Positions 27,926 through 37,309 of a stretch of DNA of 64,000 nucleotides are shown here, piece after piece (position 1 is the stretch's first letter; every line of letters starts with the position of its first letter). The DNA is from Fuerstiella marisgermanici (lineage in GTDB: Bacteria > Planctomycetota > Planctomycetia > Planctomycetales > Planctomycetaceae), in contig NZ_CP017641.1 in assembly GCF_001983935.1 (NCBI RefSeq), positions 6,481,001 to 6,545,000 of the forward strand, in the 5' to 3' direction. Under the pieces are notes generated by a model that saw only the letters and a list, made by a program, of their open reading frames with translations, did not search any database and was not told the origin of the DNA. Position numbers and translations under genes: made by a program.

Positions 27926-28290
27926 GGTGCTTCTTGAAATACGGTGGGTTTGCAGGAATTCGCCGCAGGCATGCGACGGTGTCTTCTGTCAGCAAGTGTT
28001 GCTCAAGTGAGGCAAAGGAGAAGATGTTTGATTTGGAAAAGCACGGCGAATAGGGATTGTGGCCAGCTTAGGCCGATTTTTCCACGACGTGCCATCCGTT
28101 GCACGGACGAAAGGCAGGCAATTTCACTGAATCCGGGAAACGAGATGCGAATTCTCTGGCCCCGCGGTCGAACAGAACCCGCACCCCAATGGCGGAGAAT
28201 TGCAGGGCTTCTCGATATCAGGGCAGCAATCAACCCCAACGGGATTCAATAAGAAATTCTGGACCCTCCGGCGGCTTGCGTTAGACTGCC
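27926..28290. other. Intergenic region between divergent genes
   Basis: This 365-bp stretch lies between the minus-strand coiled-coil gene and the plus-strand kinase. No repeat, RNA gene or convincing small gene was recognised. Promoters for both genes are expected here. Confidence 0.4.
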
Positions 28291-29580
28291 GTGTTCTGGA
28301 GATTTTCCGGACTGGTTCCTGTTTACCCCATTGCTGAAAACCCGCTGGTGCACGCACCTGACGAAATTCCTGAGGAATCCGACGACGCAAGGCAACTGCG
28401 CGAGCGGAAAGCGGTGTTTGAATCGTTTCTAAAACGAGGAAGCATCGGCTGGGCGACCGAACGGCCTTTTCTGAAGACGCTGGGGACAGGAGGGCAGGGG
28501 ACGGTCCTGCTGACGGAACGTCGCGGGGCAGGCAGCTTCTGCATGCCCGTGGCTCTCAAGTTCTTTTCGCCCAACCAGTTTTCATCGACGGCCGCCTACG
28601 AAAAGGAAATGTTCCGGCTGACGGAAGTGGCTTCCATGGTGGCTCGGATTCAGGACGACCACCTTGTCGACGTTCACACCTTCATTGAAGATAACGGCAT
28701 CTTCTATATGGAGATGGAGTGGATCGACGGCTACGACCTGCTGCACATCCTTCGTCGCGACACGCTGGAGATTGTGCAGGACGCTGTCACTGAAGGGCGT
28801 TGGGAAACGATCAACAAGCAGATTGTGACGTCCGGCGAAGTCGACTGCCGCCTGAAACCTGGCATGGCTGTGGCCATTTTGCGGGAATGTCTGACCGGCG
28901 TTTCGGCCCTGCATCGCCAGGGTGTCATCCATTGTGACTTAAAGCCGTCCAACGTGATGGTGAAGCGAACCGGGCAGGTGAAGCTTATCGATATCGGTTC
29001 GGCGTTCTGGGAGGGTCGCCCGCCTCAGGGCCAGCCGTGTACGCTGGAATATGCGGCCCCGGAAATTCTGTCGGGCGGACGTGCGACGCCTCAATCAGAC
29101 CTGGCGAGTCTGGGTTACATGCTGCTGGAAATGTTGACGGGGTCCAAGCCGTTTGCGGGCCTGCAGTATTCTGAACTGCTGGAAGCAAAGAACACGCTGT
29201 ACGAACGACTATCGGCGCTGTTGCCGCTGGATACGTTTCCGTTCAGCCAGTCGCTGATCATGCTGTTGCGTCAGTTGATTCACCCGGACCCGGCTCAACG
29301 TTTTGCTTCGGCCGAAGAAGCGGAACTGTCGGACGACGGGGCAGGCGGGTTTCTGCGCGAACTGGTGCGGTCTGAGCTGTCTCAGGAGTACGCCAGCGAA
29401 CTTCGGCAGTGGATCGCCGAAATGGAAACAGACGCGATGCAAAGCAGTCAGCAGCAACACGCCAACGTTCCCGGCGGCACAACTCGCATTGTCGGACCGT
29501 GCCTTGAGCCCACCGAAATCCTGAGAGGACCTCTGTCGCAGGCCAAGGGCATGACGACAGAGTTTGACCTCTCGAAGTAG
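28291..29580 (+). CDS. Ser/Thr protein kinase with atypical HCD and DIG motifs
   Basis: The product is up to 429 residues. The kinase domain spans about 60-340: glycine loop LGTGGQGTVLL, VALKFF lysine, catalytic loop VIHCDLKPSNVM, metal-binding LIDIGSAF and YAAPEIL. HRD is changed to HCD and DFG to DIG; the catalytic Asp and metal-binding Asp remain, so activity is possible. A C-terminal 80-residue tail contains TRIVGPCLEPTEIL. No membrane segment is seen, so it is cytoplasmic. The GTG at 28291 gives the longest frame; the true start may be further in. Confidence 0.85.
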   Translation: MFWRFSGLVPVYPIAENPLVHAPDEIPEESDDARQLRERKAVFESFLKRGSIGWATERPFLKTLGTGGQGTVLLTERRGAGSFCMPVALKFFSPNQFSSTAAYEKEMFRLTEVASMVARIQDDHLVDVHTFIEDNGIFYMEMEWIDGYDLLHILRRDTLEIVQDAVTEGRWETINKQIVTSGEVDCRLKPGMAVAILRECLTGVSALHRQGVIHCDLKPSNVMVKRTGQVKLIDIGSAFWEGRPPQGQPCTLEYAAPEILSGGRATPQSDLASLGYMLLEMLTGSKPFAGLQYSELLEAKNTLYERLSALLPLDTFPFSQSLIMLLRQLIHPDPAQRFASAEEAELSDDGAGGFLRELVRSELSQEYASELRQWIAEMETDAMQSSQQQHANVPGGTTRIVGPCLEPTEILRGPLSQAKGMTTEFDLSK

Positions 29581-29583
29581 TGA

Positions 29584-31647
29584 CTACTTCTTAGCTTCGT
29601 CGGTTGTCGCTTCGGTGTCTTCCTTCGCTTCTTTTTTGCTGACCACGTCGTTGCGCGTGATGCGGAATTTCTCGAAGCTGTCCGACGAAATCACGTAGTA
29701 CCAGCCTGAGAATCGGCGGGAAAGTTCTTCTGCCTTTTCTTTGCCCTGCTTGACCTTGTCCTCGTACGCCTTCAAGTCGGTGTCGAACTTACGTTTGTCG
29801 GCATCATACTTTGTCTTCGCGGCATCGTAGGCTTCCTGAGCAATCTGCTTCGGATCCTTCTCAGGCACTTCCGGTTCGGCTTCTTCCTTATCTGACTTGG
29901 CCGCCGGAGCTTCAGTGTCTGCCTTTTTGCTCTCGGGCTTTACGTCTTCTTTGTCGGCTTTGGCAGCCGGTTCGGTCTTCTTGTCGTCGGGCTTGTCAGC
30001 CTTGGAATCATCCGATTTCTTTTCGTCAGAAGGAGCCTTCTCATCGGGCTTCTTTTCAGCAGCCGCTTCTTCCTTTTTGGTTTCGGCGGCTGGTTCAGGC
30101 TTGTCGTCGGCCTTCTCTTTTTCGGCTTCCGGAGCGGGCTCGTCGGCTGCTGGTTCGTCGGCAGCTGGCTCTTCCTCAGAAGGTTGTTCTTCTGGTTCAT
30201 CTTCGAATCCGCAGGAATCATCCGCGTCGGATTCTTCAGATTCGGTCGCTTCTTCCTGAGGAGCCTCTTTCTCTTCCGTCGGTTTTTCCTCGGGTGCTTC
30301 TTCCTTTTTAGGCTCTTCTTTTTTGGCAGCGTCTTTCGCTTCTGCCTTCGCCCCCTCTTTGTCTTCCGGTTTGGTTTCTTCTTCAAGAATCGCAGGCTTC
30401 ACCGGCTCAGTTGGAGCGACAGGTTTTGGTCCCAGAAGGCTTTCGTTGAAGGCCGCTTTGACCATCAGATAACGGCGTGGTCCGTCTTCTTCGTCAGATG
30501 AATCTGCATCTGCGGTATCGGCGTCGTCTTCGGATTCTGACTCGTCTGCGTCTTTCTTTTCGTCCTTCGCTGCTTCTTCCTTACTTAGGCCGACTTCGAT
30601 GTCTTTGCCTGTGCCGCGAGCGATCTCACCAAAGTACAGGGTGTATTCGACGCCGTTGCTGGCGCCGGCAATCAGTTCGCCTTCGTTGGCATATAGACGC
30701 TCTTTGCCGTCCTTGTCGCCACCGATGAAGTAGCCCTGAGCCTGCATCTGCATCTGCAGAATCTGTTTGACGGCGGGGTTGATCCGAAGATTGTCATCCA
30801 GACCTTCGGGCTTCGGACGCACGCCAACGATTTTCAGTTGATCCAAGTTACTCGCGATTGACGTGACGGGACTCTTGTCCAGTTCTTCTGCGTCTTCATT
30901 CAGTTCTGCCAGAGTCCAGTCGCCGGATGTCTTCAGATCGGCTTTGGAGAATTCCAGCAGCTCTTTCTTTTCGATGACGCCGCGTTGCTCGTCGACGGAG
31001 TAGTTGTCCAGCACGATTTTCACGAGGTCGGTGGAGTTAATCTTCAGCAGGTCGGGTTCAATCCAGTCGCTGAATTTGGCGGACAGATCCACGTCCAGTT
31101 TCGCGATATAGGTCGTGTTCTTTTCCGGTTCGCGGACATAGTAATTGCCGTCGCGACCTTCGACGGGATTACCAATGATCAGGTCGACAAGGGCATTGTC
31201 GCTGCCATCGCTTAGCGTCAGGCGAGTGCCGCGTTCCTCTGCGGTTTCGGTTCCCTTGGCTGCCGGATCGACCACGCCATACAGCTTCCAGTCGTCTTTG
31301 TTGCGCGACTGCACGGCCGTTTTTTCGACACCCAACAGTGACGTCGCCGTTTTGGCAAGACGATCTTCGGCTTCCGCCGGGTAGTTGTGGTGAGAAGGAA
31401 TGACCCACAGGCCGTCGTCATTCTGTTTGACGGAAAACTCCTGCACATCTTTTTCGTCGCTGTCATAGTCCACGACGGTCAAGGCGGTCGCCGTTGTGGC
31501 GTCATCGAAGTCGGGGAAGAACGGCTGACCAACTTCGGCAAATCCCTCCACCGAAGACGGCTGCGAAAATGACCATGCCGCGAACGCCAGCAAGGCAGTC
31601 AGGCCAGCAGTGCCGGCATAAGCGAGGGTTCGAGAAAGTGGATTCAT
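29584..31647 (-). CDS. DUF4340-type protein with a long acidic/lysine-rich insert
   Basis: The 687-residue product has one N-terminal membrane segment (YAGTAGLTALLAFAAWSF) and an extracytoplasmic domain of DUF4340 type. Visible features are 'LTVVDYDSDEKDVQEFSVKQ', 'VEKTAVQSRNKDDWKLYGVVDP' and 'RLTLSDGSDNALVDLIIGNPV'. From about residue 405 to 600 the sequence is almost only E, K, D, A, P and S. The fold then resumes ('FSGWYYVISSDSFEKFRI'). It is the last gene of the gliding-type ABC operon (98 bp after the permease gene) and is probably an accessory component of that complex. The insert is likely an extended flexible linker. Confidence 0.8.
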   Translation of the reverse strand: MNPLSRTLAYAGTAGLTALLAFAAWSFSQPSSVEGFAEVGQPFFPDFDDATTATALTVVDYDSDEKDVQEFSVKQNDDGLWVIPSHHNYPAEAEDRLAKTATSLLGVEKTAVQSRNKDDWKLYGVVDPAAKGTETAEERGTRLTLSDGSDNALVDLIIGNPVEGRDGNYYVREPEKNTTYIAKLDVDLSAKFSDWIEPDLLKINSTDLVKIVLDNYSVDEQRGVIEKKELLEFSKADLKTSGDWTLAELNEDAEELDKSPVTSIASNLDQLKIVGVRPKPEGLDDNLRINPAVKQILQMQMQAQGYFIGGDKDGKERLYANEGELIAGASNGVEYTLYFGEIARGTGKDIEVGLSKEEAAKDEKKDADESESEDDADTADADSSDEEDGPRRYLMVKAAFNESLLGPKPVAPTEPVKPAILEEETKPEDKEGAKAEAKDAAKKEEPKKEEAPEEKPTEEKEAPQEEATESEESDADDSCGFEDEPEEQPSEEEPAADEPAADEPAPEAEKEKADDKPEPAAETKKEEAAAEKKPDEKAPSDEKKSDDSKADKPDDKKTEPAAKADKEDVKPESKKADTEAPAAKSDKEEAEPEVPEKDPKQIAQEAYDAAKTKYDADKRKFDTDLKAYEDKVKQGKEKAEELSRRFSGWYYVISSDSFEKFRITRNDVVSKKEAKEDTEATTDEAKK

Positions 31648-31745
31648 GTCTCAACCTGTGTTGAAATCGAGCGGTAACGTGATTTCAGGAATGGTCGACA
31701 GCTTGCTGTCGGTTCCGGGGAAAAGTACTAGTGGCCAGCGGCAGA

Positions 31746-34505
31746 TCAGCGTCGACGTCGTTCTGCCGAAATGGATTGCGTTTCCGACAACTGTCGTAGA
31801 CCCAGAAACAATAATCCGAAGCAGATGGGAAGGATGGCGGGCAGGACATACGCAAACATTCGCACACGGTTTTCAACGCGACGAATCTCACGCTTCATCT
31901 CAAGTCCCGCCTTGCGGATTTTTGCGTTCTTCTCTCGCTCCAGTTCCTGCTCATCAAGGTCCAGTTTTCTGTTGAGCTGATCCTGTTTCTGCTTCAGCAG
32001 GGCACTCTTGCTGCGAGGGTCAAGGTCGGCCCGTTTTTCGACTTCATCGACCTCCGCCTGCAGCTCTTTACGAGCTTCGTCCAGGCGATCAGTCATCAGT
32101 TCGTCGGCCTCTTTTTCTTCCTTGTTCAGCTTCTCTCGCAACGAGCGTGTTTCGTCTTCGACGTACGTCAAAGTTCGAAGTTCGGCGCGTCGTGAGCGGA
32201 GTGGAATGAAGGTTTCTTCGCCAGCCAGTTTGTCGACGGCGTTCAGAACGAATGTGACGTTGTCGAACGCGATGTCCAGGTTGCCGCGATTTCGTTCCAG
32301 GAAGAACCAATCGCTGACCATGTCAATGTCTGAACAGAACACCACGTTCAAAGGTGTGTCGTCATCGTCGCTGGTGATGTGAGCCGCGACGACGTGAGAA
32401 TATTTATCGTCATACCGCTTTGGGCTTGGGTTAATTTGAGCGGTCGGTGACATCGTCATCGGGCTGAAAGATTGGGAGATATAGTCTTCCCAGTCGAGCA
32501 GTCCGGACTGGCCGCTGGTTGTCAGCAGTGCCTCAAACTCAACGTCGTCGTCGCCGCCAGCGTCCTGAATGGTGCCGGTGTAAAGACACACGATGTCCTG
32601 CAGGTTTCTGGTGATGGGATGCTCATCGTTGAAGGCCTGACTGCTTTTTCCGCCGCGCGAGATAAACACGTATTCGGGAGGTAGCGTGCTGAATTGCGGG
32701 TGAGGTTCAGCCTTGTCATAGACGGCGCGGCCATTGTCCCATTCGACTTTCAGCGTTCGCATCAGCGATGTCAGTGCTCCGCCGTCTGCTTTTTGTTCTG
32801 GCTGTTGCCGTTGCATCCCCATCATGCCACCACCGGGACTCGGCTTTGGCAGTTTGGGAGCCATCGATAGCCCGAACTGACTTTGAGCGAAAATCGGGCA
32901 GGGGTCATCGAAGATCAGCACAGGCTTACCGGATTTAACAAACTCCAGAAAGTTGTCCATCTGCGGCTGAGTCAAAGACGACGGCATAATGGCCAGCAAG
33001 ACGTCAAAGTTCTCGGCGGGCTTGTCCGTTTCGTCGGAGTCATCATCCTCGCTGTCGTCCGCTTTGTCGGGAGCCAAAATTGGCCGAGACGGATTCACGG
33101 AGATGACTTTGTACTGCTTGCGGAGTTCATTGACGATTTCCCAATCACGTCCGCCGCCCATGCCGCCGCCGGAAATGACGTTGGCATCTGTTTGCAGCAC
33201 GCCGATTGTCAGACGTTCTTCCTGAGCGACCGTGCGGACCGAACGCGTGAGTTCATATTCGATCGGCAGGCCTTTGCCGAAGAACGGAATTTCAACGTTG
33301 TCCGTCGGGCTTTGTACCACGGCACCGAGAAAGACTTCCGCTTCTTCAAACTTGCCGTCCTGTTCGTATTGAAGCCGTTGAGGTGCGACGCCCAGTGCGC
33401 GAGCTTCTTCGGCTTCCTCACTGAAGGGTTCAACATCTACCAGGCGAACATCCACCATGCCGCCGCCGCGGAGGTCGAATTCTCGCAGCAGGCCCAACAA
33501 CTGGCGGCGCGTCTCGCTGTAGTCGCTTGGCACTTCGGGGCTCACGAAGGCCTGAATGGTGATCTGCTGGCCATCTTCAATGTTGTTCAATGTCTGTTTG
33601 GTTGCATCCGAAAGCGTAAACAGGCCCTCAGACGTGAAGTCTGCTCGAGCTGGCCACAGGCTGATCATCACCAGCAGGCTCACAAACGTGATACACAGAC
33701 AAACGGCTCGAGTGCCATACTGAACTTCCATGCCAACCGCTTCGGAAGCATTCCAGCGTCGCTTTGAAACGACGACGAAATTCAGGTACAGCATGAGTGC
33801 TGTCAGGAACGCGAAGTAGCAGAAGCTCGACAGTGGTATCACGCCTCGACTGAAGTCAACCAGTTGCTGCTCAAGGCTTAGGCCGTTAAGTGCTGTGCGA
33901 AGTTCGTAAAGCTGGCCGGTTGATCCGAATAGCGTCATCACCCATTCGGCAAGTCGCGACAGACTTCCAATGAAGACTGGTACGCAGCAGAACACGACGC
34001 CCAATACGAAGGCCACAGTGGCGCTGTTCGTCAGCGCTGAGGCGAGCATTCCGATTGATAGTAGCGACGCACCGGAAAGCCAATAGCCGAAGTAGCACGA
34101 CAGCAACTGCCAGTAATCCGGTGTCCCCAGCCAGCTTAGAATCAGGCCGTTAACCAGCGAACAAAGGACGGCCACCGTGTACACACCCAGCACCGACAAG
34201 TATTTGCCGAGCAAAATTTCCACTTCTGTGGCGGGCAGAGTGAACAGCAATTCATCGGTGCCCAGCTTCTTTTCGTCCGACCAAGTCGTCATCGTGATGG
34301 CCGGAATCAGAAACAGCAGTAGCAGCGGAAACTGCTGACTGAGCTGGTCCAGATTGGCCTGGTTGGACGCGAAAAACTGCGAGTTGAAAGCCATCACCGA
34401 CGCGGCGACGCAGAACACGATGATAAACAGATATCCCAGAATGCCTGAGAAGTAGCTGCGAAAGTTGCGTTTGGTAACAGCCAGAATCACGTTTGCGCGA
34501 ATCAT
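31746..34505 (-). CDS. GldF-GldG-like fusion: ABC-2 permease plus auxiliary domain
   Basis: The 919-residue product has an N-terminal half (about 1-245) with six membrane helices of the ABC-2 permease type ('FLIPAITMTTWSDEKKLGTDELLFTLPATEVEILLGKYLSV'). A further transmembrane pair leads into a GldG/ABC_transp_aux periplasmic domain ('NNIEDGQQITIQAFVSPEVPSDY', 'ISVNPSRPILAPDKAD'). A coiled coil and a last membrane helix (FAYVLPAILPICFGLLFLGL) close the protein. GldF and GldG are separate genes in Bacteroidota gliding systems but one polypeptide here. It works with the ATPase encoded 68 bp upstream. The transported substrate is unknown; gliding itself is not implied. Confidence 0.88.
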   Translation of the reverse strand: MIRANVILAVTKRNFRSYFSGILGYLFIIVFCVAASVMAFNSQFFASNQANLDQLSQQFPLLLLFLIPAITMTTWSDEKKLGTDELLFTLPATEVEILLGKYLSVLGVYTVAVLCSLVNGLILSWLGTPDYWQLLSCYFGYWLSGASLLSIGMLASALTNSATVAFVLGVVFCCVPVFIGSLSRLAEWVMTLFGSTGQLYELRTALNGLSLEQQLVDFSRGVIPLSSFCYFAFLTALMLYLNFVVVSKRRWNASEAVGMEVQYGTRAVCLCITFVSLLVMISLWPARADFTSEGLFTLSDATKQTLNNIEDGQQITIQAFVSPEVPSDYSETRRQLLGLLREFDLRGGGMVDVRLVDVEPFSEEAEEARALGVAPQRLQYEQDGKFEEAEVFLGAVVQSPTDNVEIPFFGKGLPIEYELTRSVRTVAQEERLTIGVLQTDANVISGGGMGGGRDWEIVNELRKQYKVISVNPSRPILAPDKADDSEDDDSDETDKPAENFDVLLAIMPSSLTQPQMDNFLEFVKSGKPVLIFDDPCPIFAQSQFGLSMAPKLPKPSPGGGMMGMQRQQPEQKADGGALTSLMRTLKVEWDNGRAVYDKAEPHPQFSTLPPEYVFISRGGKSSQAFNDEHPITRNLQDIVCLYTGTIQDAGGDDDVEFEALLTTSGQSGLLDWEDYISQSFSPMTMSPTAQINPSPKRYDDKYSHVVAAHITSDDDDTPLNVVFCSDIDMVSDWFFLERNRGNLDIAFDNVTFVLNAVDKLAGEETFIPLRSRRAELRTLTYVEDETRSLREKLNKEEKEADELMTDRLDEARKELQAEVDEVEKRADLDPRSKSALLKQKQDQLNRKLDLDEQELEREKNAKIRKAGLEMKREIRRVENRVRMFAYVLPAILPICFGLLFLGLRQLSETQSISAERRRR

Positions 34506-34573
34506 GGTGTGGTGACGCCTGTTGATGGGTTACGAATGAAGGAAAACAAAATGCGGCGAGGGACTCAGAAAAC

Positions 34574-35350
34574 TCAGGCCGCGCTGGTCAGCGAACGGAA
34601 TTTTTCTTCCATTTCCACTTCGCTGGAACCAAGGTCCGTTGTCGGTCCGTCAAAGACGATGCGACCATTGTTGATCAGCACCACTCGCGGACAGACGGCT
34701 CGTACTTCCTGCAGGATATGAGTCGACAGCAGAATGGTTTTGGTTTTGGCCAGCTCAGTGATCAGTTCCCGCACTCCGTGAACCTGATTGGGGTCGAGCC
34801 CGCTGGTGGGTTCGTCCAGGATCAGGACTTCCGGATCGTGCAGCATTGCATGAGCCATCCCGACTCGCTGACGAAAGCCGCGAGACAGTTTGGAGATCGG
34901 CTTCCGCCAGACTTCTGTCAGCGAGCACTTGTCGGCCACCCAGGCCAGCCGATCTGACAGCTTGCTGCCGCTGACACCGCGGACTTCGCCGATATACCGG
35001 AGCATGCCTTCCGGCGTCATCTCGGTGTACAGCGGGCCATTTTCCGGCAGGTATCCCAGCTTCTCGCTGGCTTTGATGCGATCTGTCGCCACGTTGATGC
35101 CTGCCAGATATGACTCACCGCGATTGGGAGCCAGGAAGCCGGTCAGCATCTTCATGGTTGTACTTTTGCCAGCCCCGTTCGGGCCCAGAAAGGCACAGAT
35201 TTCACCACGCTTGACGCTAAATGATACATCCTGAGTGGCCGCAAATTCTCCGTAGAATTTGCTAAGGCCTCTGGCTTCGATCATCACGTCGGTCGCGGTG
35301 TCTGCCGATTGGGCGGCATTCGATTCAGCAACGTCTGAGGTCGCACTCAT
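34574..35350 (-). CDS. ABC transporter ATPase, GldA-like
   Basis: The 258-residue cytoplasmic ATPase has Walker A GPNGAGKSTT, Q-loop region GYLPENGPLYTEMT, signature LSRGFRQRVGMA, Walker B VLILDEPTSGLD and switch His in LLSTHIL. It is closest in style to GldA/CcmA-type ATPases. It is the first gene of the three-gene minus-strand operon and powers the GldF-GldG fusion. The N-terminus carries about 25 extra residues (MSATSDVAESNAAQSADTAT); a start nearer residue 22 cannot be excluded. Confidence 0.92.
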   Translation of the reverse strand: MSATSDVAESNAAQSADTATDVMIEARGLSKFYGEFAATQDVSFSVKRGEICAFLGPNGAGKSTTMKMLTGFLAPNRGESYLAGINVATDRIKASEKLGYLPENGPLYTEMTPEGMLRYIGEVRGVSGSKLSDRLAWVADKCSLTEVWRKPISKLSRGFRQRVGMAHAMLHDPEVLILDEPTSGLDPNQVHGVRELITELAKTKTILLSTHILQEVRAVCPRVVLINNGRIVFDGPTTDLGSSEVEMEEKFRSLTSAA

Positions 35351-35803
35351 GGCGTAAGTCTCGAATTGTCTTGTGGTTATTAACTGTAGAAACCGGCGGC
35401 TGCCGTCGGTCTGAGGTGGGCACCGAAGTGATTCCAGTGGAACGTTTCGGTGTATCGTTCGGCGATTAGGAAAGGTGGGTTCGCCGGATTTTTGTCACAG
35501 TCGTTGCGGGGTAAATCCGCGACGACCGGGGCACTTCCACAAGTGGAAAGCGAAGTCCGTTCTATGAACCCCTCTATCCTGCCGTAACGGCAGTAAGATT
35601 GCCAGCTTACCGGGCGTGCAAATCGCATTCCATTGTGAGTGGCTGTGATTCAGGCAGATTCCCTGCCGCGAGACGTTGCCGCTGGCGTTCATTTCCGGAA
35701 ACAGAATTGCGAATTCCTGACCGCGAACGGCCGATTCTCGGCTGTGTCAGGTTTGTGTACATTTCCGGCGTCACCCACTGTTCTCACGAAGGATTCCATC
35801 ACC
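35351..35803. other. Intergenic region between divergent genes
   Basis: This 453-bp stretch lies between the ABC operon (minus) and pdxJ (plus). Promoters for both are expected. No RNA gene, repeat-family copy or convincing small ORF was recognised. The frame of pdxJ is open upstream to 35639, but that part lacks family similarity. Confidence 0.4.
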
Positions 35804-36520
35804 ATGCCACAACTTGGCGTCAACATCGATCACGTCGCAACACTGCGTCAGGCTCGCCTTACCAATGAACCGGACCCAGTGCACGCGGCCGTGCTGGCAG
35901 AGCAGGGCGGGGCCGACGGTATCACCGTGCATCTGCGCGAAGATCGCCGTCACATCCAGGAGCGCGATGTACGAATTCTGCGGCAGACGATTCGCGTGAA
36001 ACTGAATTTTGAAATGGCGGTCGAACAGGCGATCGTCGACTTCGCACTCGACATTCTGCCGGACCAGGCGACGCTGGTTCCCGAAAAACGCGAAGAACTG
36101 ACAACAGAAGGCGGCTTGGATGTCGCTGGTCAGCGAGACCGAATTCACAATTGCATCGAACAGCTGCATCAAAGCAACATCAGTGTGAGTCTGTTTATCG
36201 ATCCGGATGTCGCTCAGGTCGAAGCCGCTCGCGAACTGGGAGTGGACGCGGTCGAACTGCACACCGGAGCGTACGCCGACGCGAAGTCCGACACAGATCG
36301 TGCCGCCGAACTAGGCCGCATTCACGAAGCCAGCAACTGGGCACTGCAGCAGGGCCTTGTACTGAACATGGGGCACGGTCTCACGTATCGCAATGTCAAA
36401 CCAATCGCTGAGATCGAAGGCGTCCACGAAGTCAACATCGGCCACAGCATCATCAGTCATGCGGTGATGGTTGGGTTCGAAAGAGCGGTCCGGGAAATGA
36501 AGGACCTTGTGGCGGGTTGA
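35804..36520 (+). CDS. pdxJ: Pyridoxine 5'-phosphate synthase
   Basis: The 238-residue TIM-barrel enzyme condenses 3-amino-2-oxopropyl phosphate with 1-deoxy-xylulose 5-phosphate in the DXP-dependent vitamin B6 pathway. Signature stretches are [63 protein letters not shown] and [12 protein letters not shown]. Active-site His, Arg and Glu residues are all present, and the length is normal. ATG 35804 starts directly at the first barrel strand. It is convergent with cmoA. Confidence 0.97.
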   Translation: MPQLGVNIDHVATLRQARLTNEPDPVHAAVLAEQGGADGITVHLREDRRHIQERDVRILRQTIRVKLNFEMAVEQAIVDFALDILPDQATLVPEKREELTTEGGLDVAGQRDRIHNCIEQLHQSNISVSLFIDPDVAQVEAARELGVDAVELHTGAYADAKSDTDRAAELGRIHEASNWALQQGLVLNMGHGLTYRNVKPIAEIEGVHEVNIGHSIISHAVMVGFERAVREMKDLVAG

Positions 36521-36561
36521 ACGTTCAACGATTCAGCCCGGTCAAATGCGACCGCTTCAAA

Positions 36562-37287
36562 TCACTTCACCGCGAGGATGGATGAAAAGTTGAAGCATTG
36601 GAACCACGGCGCGACGGAACGGAATCCGGCGTTGGTCAGGCGTTCGACATGAGTTGCCAGTGTTTCGGGGATGAGGCGGTTTTCGATGGCCGTTCGTTTT
36701 TGAGCGATCTCAAGGTCGCTGTAACCGTGGGCTCGTTTGTAGTCGTGGTGCAGGTCGGTCATCAGCTGTTGTTGAGCGGCATCTTCGAAGCAGATTTTCT
36801 CTGACAACAATAAGGCTCCGCCAGGCTGCATGCCTGCGGCCACCTTCTGAATTAACGTCGTGCGTTCTTCGGGCGGCAGAAACTGAAGCGTTAAATTCAG
36901 CACGACTACCGATGCGTTTTCAATTGGCACTTCACGAATGTCGGCCTGCACCGTGGTGACCTTCGCACCGCCGGCGTTGTCTTTTTCCAGACGAGCGTTC
37001 AGCTTCGAAATCATGGCGGCGGAACTGTCGACCGCGATCACGCGGCAATCGGTGGCCGCATTCTGTTGCAACAGAACCGTGCCGGCTCCCAGCGAACAAC
37101 CGAGGTCGTACAACGTGGTGGCGGGTTGCGAATACCGTTCGGCCGTTTGAGCGATCATGGACAGCATCGACGCGTAGCCGGGCACGGATCGCCGGATCAT
37201 GTCTGGGAACACGTCCGCGACGGCGTCGTCGAATTCAAAGTCCCCAACGTGATGCAGCGGGACAGAATAGATGCGGTCCTGTGCCAT
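36562..37287 (-). CDS. cmoA: Carboxy-S-adenosyl-L-methionine synthase
   Basis: The 241-residue SAM-dependent enzyme converts SAM and prephenate to carboxy-SAM for cmo5U34 tRNA wobble modification. Diagnostic features are the start DRIYSVPLHHVGDFEFDDAV, 'VFPDMIRRSVPGYASML', Rossmann motif YDLGCSLGAGT, 'DSSAAMISKLNARL' and 'LNLTLQFLPPEER'. It lies 22 bp downstream of argS on the same strand, so they likely share a transcript. The partner cmoB is not in the window. Confidence 0.92.
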   Translation of the reverse strand: MAQDRIYSVPLHHVGDFEFDDAVADVFPDMIRRSVPGYASMLSMIAQTAERYSQPATTLYDLGCSLGAGTVLLQQNAATDCRVIAVDSSAAMISKLNARLEKDNAGGAKVTTVQADIREVPIENASVVVLNLTLQFLPPEERTTLIQKVAAGMQPGGALLLSEKICFEDAAQQQLMTDLHHDYKRAHGYSDLEIAQKRTAIENRLIPETLATHVERLTNAGFRSVAPWFQCFNFSSILAVK

Positions 37288-37309
37288 AGTTGTTCTCTGC
37301 GAATGTTGG

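Noticed and set aside
32883-33767. 294-residue plus-strand frame opposite the GldF-GldG fusion
   Set aside because: Antisense shadow; the minus-strand frame has clear domains and membrane helices.
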